From Aplidium turbinatum (Eukaryota; Chordata; Ascidiacea; Aplousobranchia; Polyclinidae), in the NCBI GenBank assembly GCA_918807975.1, contig OU964918.1, positions 29,248,477 to 29,312,476 on the forward strand: a stretch of DNA of 64,000 nucleotides. The letters run 5' to 3'. Position 1 is the first letter of the stretch. Every line of letters begins with the position of its first letter. The notes beneath the pieces were generated by a model. That model saw nothing but the letters and a program-made list of their open reading frames with translations. It ran no database searches and had not been told where the DNA came from. Shown in pieces: positions 1 to 12,500 of the stretch. Position numbers and translations under genes: made by a program.

Positions 1-480
1 TCTCCAGTAAACCTAATTTTTTAAATTTTCGATATTACAAAAATGCAAGCTATGAAACCCATAATGATTTAAAACCCTTTCCAGAATCATACAGTGCAGT
101 TTCAAAAGAATTTCATACAAACACGGCACGACGATAAAGATTCCACAAAACAAGATACCTACCAATTGAAAGTAGTTTATTAAGGTTGATTATGAACACA
201 AACTTCAGAGCACATCTCTCCGCCGGAAATTACTCGAGGATATTTTGATCACATTGAAACGGCAAACGGAAGTCACGACTCAAATCAATGTGTGCGCGAG
301 AATTGACCAACCATTGATCTGAATTACCCTACATACTTCAATCATGCGTACATTGAAAAAAACAATATTTTTTGAAGTTTTTAAAGCATGAGCTGAACAA
401 TAAAAAAGCATCAATTGCATGCAAATGGAAAAATATAAGCAACTGCTTCATGCCTTCGTGGAATTTTAGGAACAAAACCA
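1..480. other. Non-coding left edge
   Basis: A+T-rich sequence with no convincing exon, repeat terminus or RNA gene. It runs directly into the LINE fragment that begins near 480. Confidence 0.5.
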
Positions 481-828
481 GCTCCAAAAAGAGTATCAAG
501 TGAAGAATTGAGAAGAAGGCTTGACATCCACCAAGTTGAAGAGGTCGTAAGGTGGAGGAGACTCTGTTGGTACGACCACGTACAACGAATGGAAGAGGAA
601 TCCGGGCCTAAGAAGGTTCAGTCGTTGGAAGTAAAAGAGCGTAATCCACGTGTACGACCAAAGAAGGGGTGGTGCGATAACGTGCGGAGCGACCTCCGAA
701 AGGAAAACCTGGTGGCGGTCAATGTTCAAAATAGGAGCACGTGGAAAGCCGCCATCAAGCCGGATCGAAATTTGCTGACGTCCAACCCTCGCAATATGCG
801 AAACATAAGTCGTAAAAACGTGCATTAA
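480..828 (+). mobile_element. LINE fragment: C-terminal tail of a non-LTR reverse transcriptase
   Basis: An open frame of about 106 codons from 508 reads as the extreme C-terminus of a non-LTR retrotransposon polyprotein. It has an R-W-R-R-L-x-W-Y-x-H-V-x-R-M segment, then R-P-K-K-G-W-x-x-x-V-x-x-D-L, then a closing N-R-x-x-W-K-x-x-I block. Established knowledge: this order (W-x-GHVxRM, RGRPKxxW, DRxxWR) closes the ORF2 of several animal LINE lineages. Only the tail is present, consistent with 5' truncation at insertion. No ATG begins the frame and no upstream RT domain is visible in the window, so it is a dead copy. The antisense frame at 496-825 is a shadow. Confidence 0.72.
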
Positions 829-1139
829 CTAACCTAGCACGAATCAAACAGCATGTAACTTCTCTGTCATCACATTTAGAGTGCAAAAAATACATATATA
901 AAAAAAACGTATATATTGTTAACAAAACAGTTAAACAAAAAATTGTCAGGTTTACTACAATGAACGTAAAGTTATTTCGGCTTTTTTGAACAGTTATATA
1001 GTTTGCATGTAGGCCTATTACACTCTGCCGACACATTTCGTAGGACAAAACGTGTTTCAACCGTTTTATTCAATGTAATGTGAGCTTATAAAAAAAAATA
1101 AATAAATAAACATGTTTTTCGGTCAAGCATAATTTAAAC
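829..1139. other. Spacer with no feature seen
   Basis: A+T-rich stretch with poly-A and TAAA runs near 890-920 and 1090-1110. The minus-strand open frame here has no recognisable domain. Confidence 0.4.
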
Positions 1140-2039
1140 CAGTGATTCTCAACGTGGTCCAGGTGGACCACTGGTGGTCCACCTGGAATTTCTGTTGGTC
1201 CACAGAGAGTTCTATAAATCCTTGAGAAAACGTTCTTCAAAATTGTATAATTTACTACTACAGTCAATTATGTGATGACTGCATATACGGTTATACGTGT
1301 AAGAAATTTATGTAGCATTGTATGTCAGCATGACGTATAATCAATTAATCATGTTTACTCCTTGATTTTTGATCGATTTTTCTGGAAGTGCTAGATAAGC
1401 ATAAGCTCAGCAGTTATTGAACTTATTTTACTAGTTGACGAGTAGTATTGGTAACTGAACTGTTGAAGGCAGAAGTGAAGTGCTGGCAGGCTTAATCAAT
1501 AAATCATAATATGTTGCTTTAATTGTTGTGGTGTTGTCGGTGCACGAAGATTGCGCTTCTTCATGGTACAAAGTTTCTTTAAGGAGAGGTTCACCATTCG
1601 CTGTTTCACTGAATGTTAATTAAATTATTTTATAAATGTCACATATTTTTTCGAACGCTAAATTAAGTACTGTATTCTGCAGTGCTTTCAAATTAACAAA
1701 ATATTAGAAGCTCCTATTGCTAAGAAGGCAAGACTGAGACATTACCATTCTATTGAAATAATATGTGCATGATGTTTTGTTAGAATAAAATTTGAAATTA
1801 AAATTATGTGTATTTAAGTAGTTTAAAGTTGAGTGTGCAAATTAAGAGTGTTTGCTCAATTAGTTAATTACGTATTATTTTATTAAGGATTAAGATTGAA
1901 CACGCCCTTGAGTTTTCTGACCTATGTGCAATACAGTTTCGACTAGTGGCGTTCATGAGGCGTCAACATAGCAAAGTGGTCAATCGGATATTTTTTTTAA
2001 AAATATGGTCCATGGGCCAAAAAAGGTTGAGAATCACTG
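1140..2039. mobile_element. Old hAT-like non-autonomous element, about 900 bp
   Basis: The ends are inverted repeats: CAGTGATTCTCAACGTGGTC at 1140 matches the complement of the 3' end, which reads GGTTGAGAATCACTG and ends at 2039. CAGTG(A/G)TTCTCAAC is a typical hAT (Charlie-type) tip. Near the left end is a short internal palindrome (GGTCCACCTGG with GGTGGACC) and a similar GGTCCATGG motif lies near the right end. No transposase frame remains. The flanking 8-mers do not match cleanly (ATTTAAAC against GTTAAGCG), so the copy is old or the boundary is slightly off. Confidence 0.62.
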
Positions 2040-3506
2040 GTTAAGCGGACAGAGAAAACCGGAATAAATTTTTGAATAAGCGATCAAAAATTAATCCAAA
2101 ACTCCTAAGCCACTTTAAAAGCCTCGGGATCAAAACTAGTTTCGTCTAGTGTCATGGCAACATAACCTTTAGAGGAAACACTATCCAATGTTGAAATGTC
2201 GCCGCATAAATAATATTATTATCCACTGATTAGAAATAGTTTCTTGAGCAATCAACTTGCGTTTGTGGATTTTTATAAGTAGATTTTAGAAAAACAAAGA
2301 CAGCACAGCAGAAAAGACAAGGTTTTCAAGTTGCTACAATGTGTAGTTTCGAAATATCCCTAAATTTGTAAACGAATGAAGGATGCGAACTACTTTGGCA
2401 AGTCGGATCATGGTTTCAGACAGAGGTGAAACCAGGACAAGAAAAAAATTGCAAATTGCTTGTAGGAATAACCAATTTCTTCTGTAGTTATAACAGATTG
2501 TTACATCCGCAATACGAACAATGAAAACAATTAAAAATGTCATCAACTGTACCAACCAAACACACACATCTGAGCAGAAGAAATTTCTTTCCATTTTTAA
2601 AATATCCTTCAACTACTGGTGAAGTTTCGTTAGGTCAGAAAGTGATATCAAAATTCCAGGCTATTTCTTCGACACACAAAAGCAACTGATCACAGTTGTC
2701 CAATAAATGAAGTGAAGAAACTAAGCGACATGTCTGATTACGTTTAACTGAGCTCTAGCTCACTTTGGTACGATTAATGACAAGATAGAAATGTATAACA
2801 TGAAATAACTAACGCTTCTTCTCGCGTATGGTCACTAAATACTAGGGCATCCAACGAGTAGCAACCGCCCAGCGTCTTTGTCAATGGAGACCAGGCACCC
2901 CTAACCTGATACGCTTGCAACATGTACCATCTGGTATCAGGTATAACATGTCATATACTTCTGGTTTAAAATAAGCCAAACTATCACAAGGTGTCACGAG
3001 TGAATCACTTGTGTGATAGTTTAGCAAGCAAACTGTGTTTTCGAGTGAGATACCTGGTAAACATTCATTCAACTTATAATCAAATATCTAGCTCGATAGA
3101 AAAAAAACTACTTGAAGATTTTACATTAAATCAAGAGAATGTTTTTTCGCCGAATATTGCCTCTAGAATACTTTAATCACAACAAAACAGCGAATAGAAG
3201 TCAAGACTTCAACGATAGGTGAACGAGTTTTGATCAAAAAAATACACCGTTTATGGGCTACCACATACGGTAAATAGATACGAAACCATTAACTTTATTT
3301 CTGTGGCATAGTATCAAAAAACATGCTAGATCACAATTAAAACAAGCAATGAAGCACAATAAAGATAAAAGTTATAGAACATGTTCCGAATGATGTTCTG
3401 AAAGACGTGCAAGTACACTCGTAATACATTACACACATTTTCAACTTGCAAATCGGTTTGAAACACAAATGAAACCAAATCAATTCTACTGTTACAACAA
3501 TTGAAA
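2040..3506. other. Intergenic and probable 3' UTR of the ELOVL gene
   Basis: No other gene or element boundary is seen. On the minus strand an AATAAA (plus-strand TTTATT at 3294-3299) lies about 210 bp past the ELOVL stop and is a plausible polyadenylation signal. The small frames here have no domain content. Confidence 0.45.
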
Positions 3507-6500
3507 TTAAGAGTCTCCATTTGATAACTTGGTGGAATTTCTTGTTCTATACCTGAGAGAAGCTTCGTCATTTTTCATGTCACTTTGCAACTTATTTTTG
3601 TGCTGTTGGTGACCATTCTCAGAAGTAACACTTTTTGAAGATGTTGGCTGGCTAGGTTTGCTGCGATAAGACTGGATGTAGAAATTGCTGAATAACAAGA
3701 CAAAAGAGAACGCGTATCCGATCAACGACCAGTGCATCCATTTTGGAGAAGGACAATCCACATAGAGAGATCTACCCGTGTGAAAGATCGCCAGGAAAAA
3801 TTGAACCTTCAGAAAAAACAATCTTCTTCGTAAACGTATTGTACGACATACAACAACTCGATAAAAGAAATTGCTATACAGGTTAAAATGTCGGCCTCTG
3901 CATCGGTGGACATTGGTTCGATAACCTGTCGGGTAGACCTCCCCAATCCCGGGACTTTCTTTTGTTTTCATCTATATTGTGACTTTTCTGCATGGGTTTT
4001 CAATGCTAATTTTAAAAATATGCATAACAATTTTTTTCGATCAACGTCTGGGAAGTTATTCGCTGTTGCTTAGCAACAACTTTTCATAAAAATTACAAAA
4101 ATCTCCTTTAAAACCCCTTTACTTTTAACCTAGTATGGTGATTGGTGATATCTAGATTATCTGAAAGCATTTCTTCTGCTAAAGACTTTAAAAAAAAAAA
4201 TATTAAAATTGGACAATCGGTAGCAGAGTAATGACTGTTTAAGTACCCAGATTACGCAGTCACGCATGACTGATTTTTGTTAATTTATTGCCAAATGATA
4301 CTAGAAAAATGGTGAAAGTTGCTGTCAAGGGGTTTTTAGGGGTAAGGAGTTCAAAAAATATATTAAAAAGTGTCTCAGAGCAACCGAAAAAAGTTATTAA
4401 AAAATTGATATGAACAGTCATGCATGTATGATTTTGTCGCAGTCGCTTCATTCCTACAACGAGATGTATTCCTTAGACACCACAAACGTTAAATGCCTGG
4501 AGTCATATACAGTATAACGTGGAACCAATCATCTCAATGTAGCTAACATCTGGGTACCCATTGCACTTGATGTTAGAATACACGCTTTATTGCTCGGAAA
4601 GAGCTCTGATCAAGTGCAAGATGGTCACGGTCCGCCACAATTTCAATAGCATCTCTCACCCAGCATAATGTAGTCTATGTATCTAAATCATGTGGCAAAA
4701 AATGGATTAAGTCAGCTGAACTTAACGATAACCTTCTGTAATGCATTTCAGGTTTCACTATTGATCAGTTAGCATTTTCTACTTGTACCTTGTATGATTA
4801 TATAACGTATTGTATACACTTCTACTGTCTAATATTCCGTGTGTATTCATGGAGCTGAGGAAGAGTAAAATGAACAATGGTGGTTTGCTTGGTAATTTGC
4901 AGCCTTTAAAACATTTTAAGGAAGGACAATTTAGACCAACTACTGGAGATGTTCTTCAGAAATACGTATATCATCTTCAATTAAATCCTCGTAACCACCA
5001 GAGTGGGAAGCTCGCAGCTTCGGATACAGCAGTATGTCTAGCAAAAGTATGGCAGCCTGCTTGCATTCCACTGATGACAAAACAAAATATCCAAAACAAA
5101 ATTATTCGTTTGGTTGATGAATACAAGAAATACAAACATGCCAAAAAGGAATCTGCTGCCTTAATTAAATTTCGAGAAACACTGACAACACGATTTATGA
5201 TATCTGCTAAGAATGCCGAAAATCTTATTAACAAAAATAAAACATTGCTACCAGAAGATAAGGCAGAAGATATATATACAGTTTCTCAAATTACTTGAAA
5301 CAAACCAACCAGCATCTCTTGGACCCCTTGATAGAAAGAGGTTGAAACGCTTCAAGAATTATGCATTGAAGAATCGAATAAAGTATGAGAATGTATGTTT
5401 GTTCCCAGTATGCTTATACAGCCCAATGATTTTTAAAGTAACATACCTATTAATTTTTGATACCGATGCATAAACAAGACGTTTTTTACAGATAAATGCA
5501 GATTCTCAGCCATCTACCTCAGGACTTAATTTACTCTCCTCGTCATCTTCTGATGTCATCTTCCCAATAAATTAAGTCGAATTTGCACTGAGAATCTGCA
5601 GTGGAATGCAAGCAGGCTGCCATACTTTTGCTAGACATACTGCTGTATCCAAAGCTGCGAGCTTCCCACTCTGGTAGTTACGAGGGTTTAATTGAAGATA
5701 ATATATGTATTTCTGAAGAACATCTCCAGTAGTGGGTCTAAATCAGTGTTTCTCAAGCTTTTTTGGCCCAACCCCCCCTTCATGAATTGGCAAAATTTTA
5801 CCGCCCCCCAACAAAAACGATTAATTATGAAAAGCAAATATAAAACAAAAAATGCTATTAATACTACAAAAAGTGCTCTATGCCAAGCAAAAAGCCAAGC
5901 AAAGCGAATTACATCAAATAAAGGCTAGTTACCAGTCTCTAAAACCCTTAGGCTACAGCCTGTTTTACCCTAAAAAGAGGACCATCAGAAGGTCCTTATT
6001 CAGATAGAATTCTATTTCTATTAGAACAAGGGCCTTTTGATGATTCCTTTTTAGTGTGAAACATGCTGTAAGGGTTTTAGAGACTAGTAACTATATTTGA
6101 TGAAAAGCAAATATATATTTGCGAGCATGAAAACAGTAGGACTATAGGCCTACTGGTAGTCAGTGTGAACCTTGGGTTTGGTGAGAAAGTGCCAGTTTCT
6201 CCACATCCGGTGTAAAGCCAGTGAGAAACATTGGAAGATCACCTCTTATGGATATGTCAAGTGGGTTGGTATGTAGCAGAACAGCACAGCTGAATCCCTT
6301 TTCCACCAGGATGAGGTAGGAAATGCCACCACGACGATAGGATACGAACTCTTTGACGAAATCGTTACGCTGGGTGGTAGGTGGGTTAAACCAGAATGCA
6401 CCCTAATAATCAAAACGCCCCCTTAATCCAAAGTAATCATACCGCCCCCTTAAAAAATCAATACGCCTCCCCGGGGGGCGGTACTGCCCCCGTTGAGAAC

Positions 6501-9500
6501 CACTGGTCTAAATTGTCCTTCCTTAAAATGTTTTAAAAGCTGCAAATTACCAAGCAAACCACCATTGTTCATTTTACTCTTCCTCAGCTCCATGAATACA
6601 CACGGAATATTAGACAGTTAGAAGTGTATACATAAACGTTATATAATCATACAAGATACAAATAAAAAATGCGAACTGATCAATAGTGAAACCTGAAATG
6701 CATTACAGAAGGTTATCGTTAAGTTCAGCTGACTTAATCCATTTTTTGCCACATGATTTAGATACATAGACTATATTATGCTGGGTGAGAGATGCTATTG
6801 AAATTGTGGCGGACCGTGACCATCTTGCACTGGATCAGAGCTCTTTCCGAGCAATGAAGCGTGTATTCTAACATCAAGTGCAATGGGTAGCCTACCCAGA
6901 TGTTAGCTACATTGAGATGATCGGTTCCATGTTATACTGTATATGACTCCAGGCATTTAACGTTTGTGGTGTCTAAGGAATACATCTCGTTGTAGGAATG
7001 AAGCGACTGCGATAAAATCATTCATGCATGACTGTTCGTATCAATTTTTTAATAACTTTTTTCGGTTGCTCTGAGACACTTTTTAATATATTTTTTGAAC
7101 TCCTTACCCCTAAAAACCCCTTGACAGCAACTTTCACCATTTTTCTAGTATCATTTGGCAATAAATTAACAAAAATCAGTCATGCGTGACTGCGTAATCT
7201 GGGTACTTAAATGGTCATAACTCTGGTACCGATTGTCCAATTTTAATATTTTTTTTTTAAATTCTTCAGCAGAAGAAATGCTTTCAGATAATCTAGATAT
7301 CACCATACTAGGTTAAAAGTAAAGGGGTTTTAAAGGGGATTTTTGTAATTTTTATGAAAAGTTGTTGCTAAGCAACAGCGAATAACTTCCCAGACGTTGA
7401 TCGAAAAAAGTTGTTATGCATATTTTTGAAATCAGCATTGAAAATCCATGCAGAAAAGTCACAATATAGATGAAAACAAAAGAAAGTCCGGGGATTGGGG
7501 AGGTCTACTGTCGGGTCATATTAAAGATTTGTTAAGTGCTGCAGAATCTTATTCCTGCTTGGAAATCAGCATACGATTCAGGGCAATAATGTACACGTAC
7601 AGCGTACTGTACACGGCTGCGCTGACAATATCTGTTTCGTAAAGCGCCGAGAGCAAGTCGTATTTGTGATGCAGGCCTCGAAATTCGTTTTCGTTGACGG
7701 CGGACAAACGTGTCCGGTTTGAGCAGCTATCTCGGCGGACAAATCAAGTCTCAGGGCGGACACACCAGTTTTAGTGTCGATCCTCATGCTTAATCACTTT
7801 ATCTTGATAATTTTTCGCCATTTGAGAAATGACAACTATAGCTACGGTTTAGAAGGCTTTTAAAAATTTCAGCGAATTCACTGACTCTGAAAAGCTTTCA
7901 TCAAACCAACGACGTGCACTTGAAGAGTCAAAGCGCTGCGTAGTGCGTAGCTGCTTAATACGCCGGATAAGGCATAACTATAATTAACTTCGACCGAACG
8001 AGGTCGTGTGGCTGCTTGCGTCACAATGCTCTGGACATGAGTCGGAAAACTTCTACACTAACGCTACTGTTTTCTGTTGTGCAAAGTTTCACTAGGCTTT
8101 TTTCTTTTGGTATATTTTTGCGCGTCATGTGAACGAAAGTGAATTTTCCCTAGACCTTTTCTTTCTTACTGTAATACCAAAACTAAACAAATTTTGCTGC
8201 ATCTTGCTGTACTGTAATAGCCTACTCGTATAATCTAATTTTGTAACCAACCTTGCCATATCAATATTACTCGGAGATCAAAGCCAGACATTGTGACGTA
8301 AGACTTGAACTGAGTTGCTCGTGATTAGTGTAAAAATACCGGTACTCCCATCGGTTCTTAGCGAATAATCCACCTTTGTTACGCTGATTCAATGTCACCA
8401 ATCGTTGAAGCAACGTAAAAATCGAAAGTTTTCCTGCTTGAATGGAAGCTAAGGGATACAGTATTAACATTTTCTAGATGCGCGCTAGAAAGCTCGGGAA
8501 ATTATATATTCTCAACAATTGTTCATGCTATGCAATGACGATTTCTATCGCTATTTCTCGGCGGACAAATATGACCGATCTAGATGGTACTTCCCGCGGA
8601 CATCACATGCTGTGACGGCGGACATGACCGCCGTGTCCGCCGCGAATTTCGAGGCCTGTGATGAATACAGCGCTTTGTGAAACACACATTGCCTATTCTA
8701 TATTATATATATATATCGTACATAAACGCAACCATTCCAACCAACATATCAAATCGGTGCAGCCAATTGGGAGACGCCTTTAATATGAATCATTCAGGTA
8801 AGCAGTTCCAATGTTTTATGTTCGAACTGTGTTATGAGGTGAATGTTCAATTGTTCATTGTTCATTAGGTGGATATCTTGTAATTCCACCAGCTCGAGGT
8901 AATAATCAATGAACATTTATGTTATTCTGCACGTATTCACCTCCGGAATGGCCCGTTTCGGCTAGTCCGATTCGGCCAGTCCGATTCAGCTAGTTCCCTA
9001 TTCGGCTACAGTTTTGAATTGTAATTTGTATTTTATTCCACAATATCTTTTCTTTTGCATCCTGGCAAAGAAAAATAAATTGAAATGAAATTTAGCGCAA
9101 AATGTTTGAACTACTAAATTGAAATGTTTGCTCACATAAAATCGACATGTATCCTACGTCACCATCTGTATGCAAACTATAATTCCAAATCCAACGACGC
9201 CTTCTGTTTATTTAGAGAATGTTGTATTTTATTCCACAATATCGTTTCTTTTATAGTTGAAATTATCGAAGCTTTAGATGAGCGGGGTTTAGACCTAACC
9301 ACTGAGATCTTAAAACTAAAACGCGAATTAAATTTTTTTGAGCTATTAGTGTTTGCTCAGATAAAATTGACATGCATCCTGCGTCGCCGTCTGCATGCAA
9401 ACTTAGAATATATTAGAATCCTCAACTATTACAAAATTCTAAATCCAACGACGCCTTTTGTTTATTTAGTGAGTTTTGTATTTTATTCCACAAGATCGTT

Positions 9501-12500
9501 TCTTTTATAGTTGAAATTATCGAAGCTTTAGATGAGTGGGGTTTAGACCTAACCACTGAGATCTTAAATCATATTTATGACACCGAAAACATCCCTTCCC
9601 TAGTGATATGGTACGTTCCATATTCATAACTTTACCAAAGAAAACCGGAGCAACAGAATGGTCACTCCACAGAACAATTAGCCTTGTGAATCATCTAACA
9701 AAGATCTTACTCCGAATCATGATGATGAGATTGAGACCAAAACTAAAATCGGAAATTTCAACAGCACAGTTTGCATTTGTTCCAGACAAAGGGACCACAA
9801 AAAGGAATTTTTACATTAAAAATGATAACAGAGAGATGTGTGTCCGATTCTTCTGCTTATTTAGAGAATTTTGTATTTTATTCCACAATATCGTTTCTTT
9901 TGCATTCTGGCATTTAATCCAGTGTTTACCTTTGAGTGCCTTCCTAGACGGCAAAACCCGTCATTTTTACATTGATTCAACGTCTGCAGACGAATCTATG
10001 TAAAAATGACGAATTTTGTTGTCTGGGTTCGTTTAAAATAAGTGTTTTACATCAAAACAAACATTTTTCATGATTGCCAATAGAGGTTAATGCAGGGGTT
10101 TCCAACCTGGGGGCCATGAGCGCCATGCAAAATTTTGAAAAATAATAATTTCTTTAATTTATCATCTCTAAGTCTACTCCAACACTATATAACAACAGAG
10201 ATAAATTAAAATTTAATAAAAATACTAAAAAAAAAATAGGGGGGCCATTGATTTTTCAAAATTTTCAAAGGGGGCCATAGTGTAAAAAAGGTTGGGAACC
10301 CCTGGGTTAATGAGATAAAGTCTCAGCGAAAACGTGTCAACGAAAAAAAGACAGTTGCCAAACAGTGTTTGACATAAAAGATGAAGTTAAAACCTAAGTG
10401 GCAGTTTAGAATAAACCTGGGTTTCGGCGTTGCATGTCTTAGTTGTCATTGAAGTTGACCATTTAAATGCTTGCATAAATGCATATGTTCGCATGTCGTC
10501 CGTCGAAAAAGACTGTAGCCGAATAGGGAACTAGCCGAATCGGACTAGCCGAATAGTGGCAGACCCATCCACCTCACACTGTACAGTGTACAACACTGTA
10601 CAATACATGGTACTGACTCAACGTAGAGAGTGCCGATTCTTTAATAACAAGCAATCAAGTTAAATTTATTCTTTTCAAGACAAAGGTTCCGCATAGGTGC
10701 CACACAACGTTTCGACAGTTTCTTTAATGAACAAACAGAAGCACCAAAACGGGATTTTTGAGATCGTTCTCAACGAAACAGTTCTCAGAAACGGCGTCTA
10801 TCGGCCACACCAAAATCGGCCATTTCGGAAAACAATTTCTATTTCACATTAATTCAAAGTCTTCAGGTAAAACAGTAGTACAACTCACCAACTGTAACAT
10901 TGTTATGTATTTCTTCCACCACAAGTATTTTTGAACTTTTGGTCCCAATGCAGCAAGAGCATAGTAAGTATACATGACAACATGGACACCGCTATTCAGC
11001 ATAACACTGACAAAAGCTGGAAAACATACACTAGTTAGCACGTACTAGTGCTACGTAACGACTGCCAAGGAGAGACGCTTCATATACAGGTTGTCCCAGG
11101 AGCACATTTCAAGTCCCCATAACAACCGCCGAACTCTGATTGGTATAAAATAAAACTTGGTAAAAAAATATATATTGCTGTTTTAATAAAGCTGGAGTGA
11201 GAGACACTGCACTGGTAGTGTGCAGAGTTAAACAGTATCTGAACACAACATTGTTTGACAGATAGAATGAACGCTGGGCAGTGGGCAAAATGAGAGTTCT
11301 CGTGACCTGGGCTCCCACGTTTCCAGATCGCATGCCCTGCGTTTTCCTTTGGTGGAGGTTTGTGAAATGTCAAAGGACAAATATATACGTGCCTTCCTTT
11401 CCAAAAGGCATGGATAAACTTAAGACCCGAATAACGAAAGCTGTTGCAACCATCAACAACGCAATGCTAGAATGAGTTGGACTATTGCCTTTATTGACTG
11501 GTTAGTTAGACTATTGTTCACAAATTCAAATTCCAACTACAACAAACAAAAGTCACAGCAATAGCCACAGACTTTTTTTTATCTTGTTTTGATATGTATA
11601 AAGTGGACGTGACAAGAAGAAGGTCACATTCAAGCACGGGAGTGTGTCGCCAAGACACAGCCATTTACTGACGACGCCACAATATTTCAAGTGTTTATTC
11701 GACGCTCTCACCACTACATCAACCAAGTAATCAAAATTGCCCAGCTGAATGAAAATAAGTCAATGAATGTTTACTTACTTAGACAATTGATTTTCTATCT
11801 AAAAGTCAAACGCCTGCTCCATAGATGCCAACTTACTTACCTTGACCACCAGGTAACCACTTGGCACCGATCCACCAAATCAGAGGCATTGTTGAGTGAT
11901 GGTAGACGTGGAGAAATGAGATTTGCCTCTGTTTCTTTCGCAATGTGAAAAGCACAGTGTCAAAAAGCTCGATAATCTTCGAAAAATAATACCACCAAAC
12001 AGAATTCGCCACCTAGAGATTTTTAAAAGCTCTATCAACGCAAATCTAACGTTGCTGTTTTGTCATAGGATGCATCTACGTAAATGCAAAGTAAACGTAC
12101 AAAAACATCAATATGTAAATTTTAAACCATCTGGTAACTTGTTACTGTTTTTCTACAATTACGTTCGGCACCCAATTAACTTTTACTAAACAATAGAAAG
12201 CTTTGTTGCTCTGTTGATAAAGCGTTTTGTGCAAGCCGTAATTACACCAACAAAAATATAACAAAAAGTTACATTTTACGACACAGAATAGGCTCCATAT
12301 CAAAGCACCACCCAGACAGCAAAATCAGTCATTTTTACATGAATCAATGTAAAAATGACGAATTTTGCTATCTGGGTAGCTTTTAATTTCAAACGAAGTT
12401 TTAGAACTGACGTACCATCATTTCGTTGGGGTCGTAAGAGTCGCTTTTTAGTGGAGCACAAACATAACTGTATCCTGCATTGTAACTTCCTACGAATGCT

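Larger units (their letters stand above)
3934..7507. mobile_element. Foldback (palindromic) hAT-like transposon in ELOVL intron 4
   Basis: The element is flanked by an exact 8-bp direct repeat CTGTCGGG (3926-3933 and 7508-7515). Its tips are TAGACCTCCCCAATC and the complement GATTGGGGAGGTCTA. The whole left arm (3934 to about 5072) is repeated in reverse complement as the right arm (about 5600-7507, excluding the nested insertion at 5744-6505). About 530 bp of single-copy sequence lies between them. Each arm therefore contains more than 1.1 kb, including part of a coding frame. The 8-bp duplication and TAG-initial tips fit the hAT superfamily (established knowledge). The arms are very similar by eye, so the palindrome is fairly young or maintained. 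Confidence 0.88.
8943..10566. mobile_element. Composite long member of the CCGGAATGG/GGGTCTGC family, 1.6 kb
   Basis: The left tip CCGGAATGGCCCGTTTCGG and right tip, whose complement is GGGTCTGCCACTATTCGG, are the same unlike ends found in four short copies at 18, 21.8 and 27 kb. The target duplication is ATTCACCT (8935-8942) against ATCCACCT (10567-10574), one mismatch. Both ends carry CGGCTAGTCCGATTCGGC-type tandem words in inverted orientation. The interior has captured LINE sequence with an internal tandem duplication, a small TA-type MITE and a hAT MITE. Confidence 0.8.

Noticed and set aside
1132-2047. piggyBac-like TTAA duplication around the 1140-2039 element
   Set aside because: TTAA occurs near both ends but at different distances from the tips, and the CAGTGATTCTCAAC tip is hAT-like.
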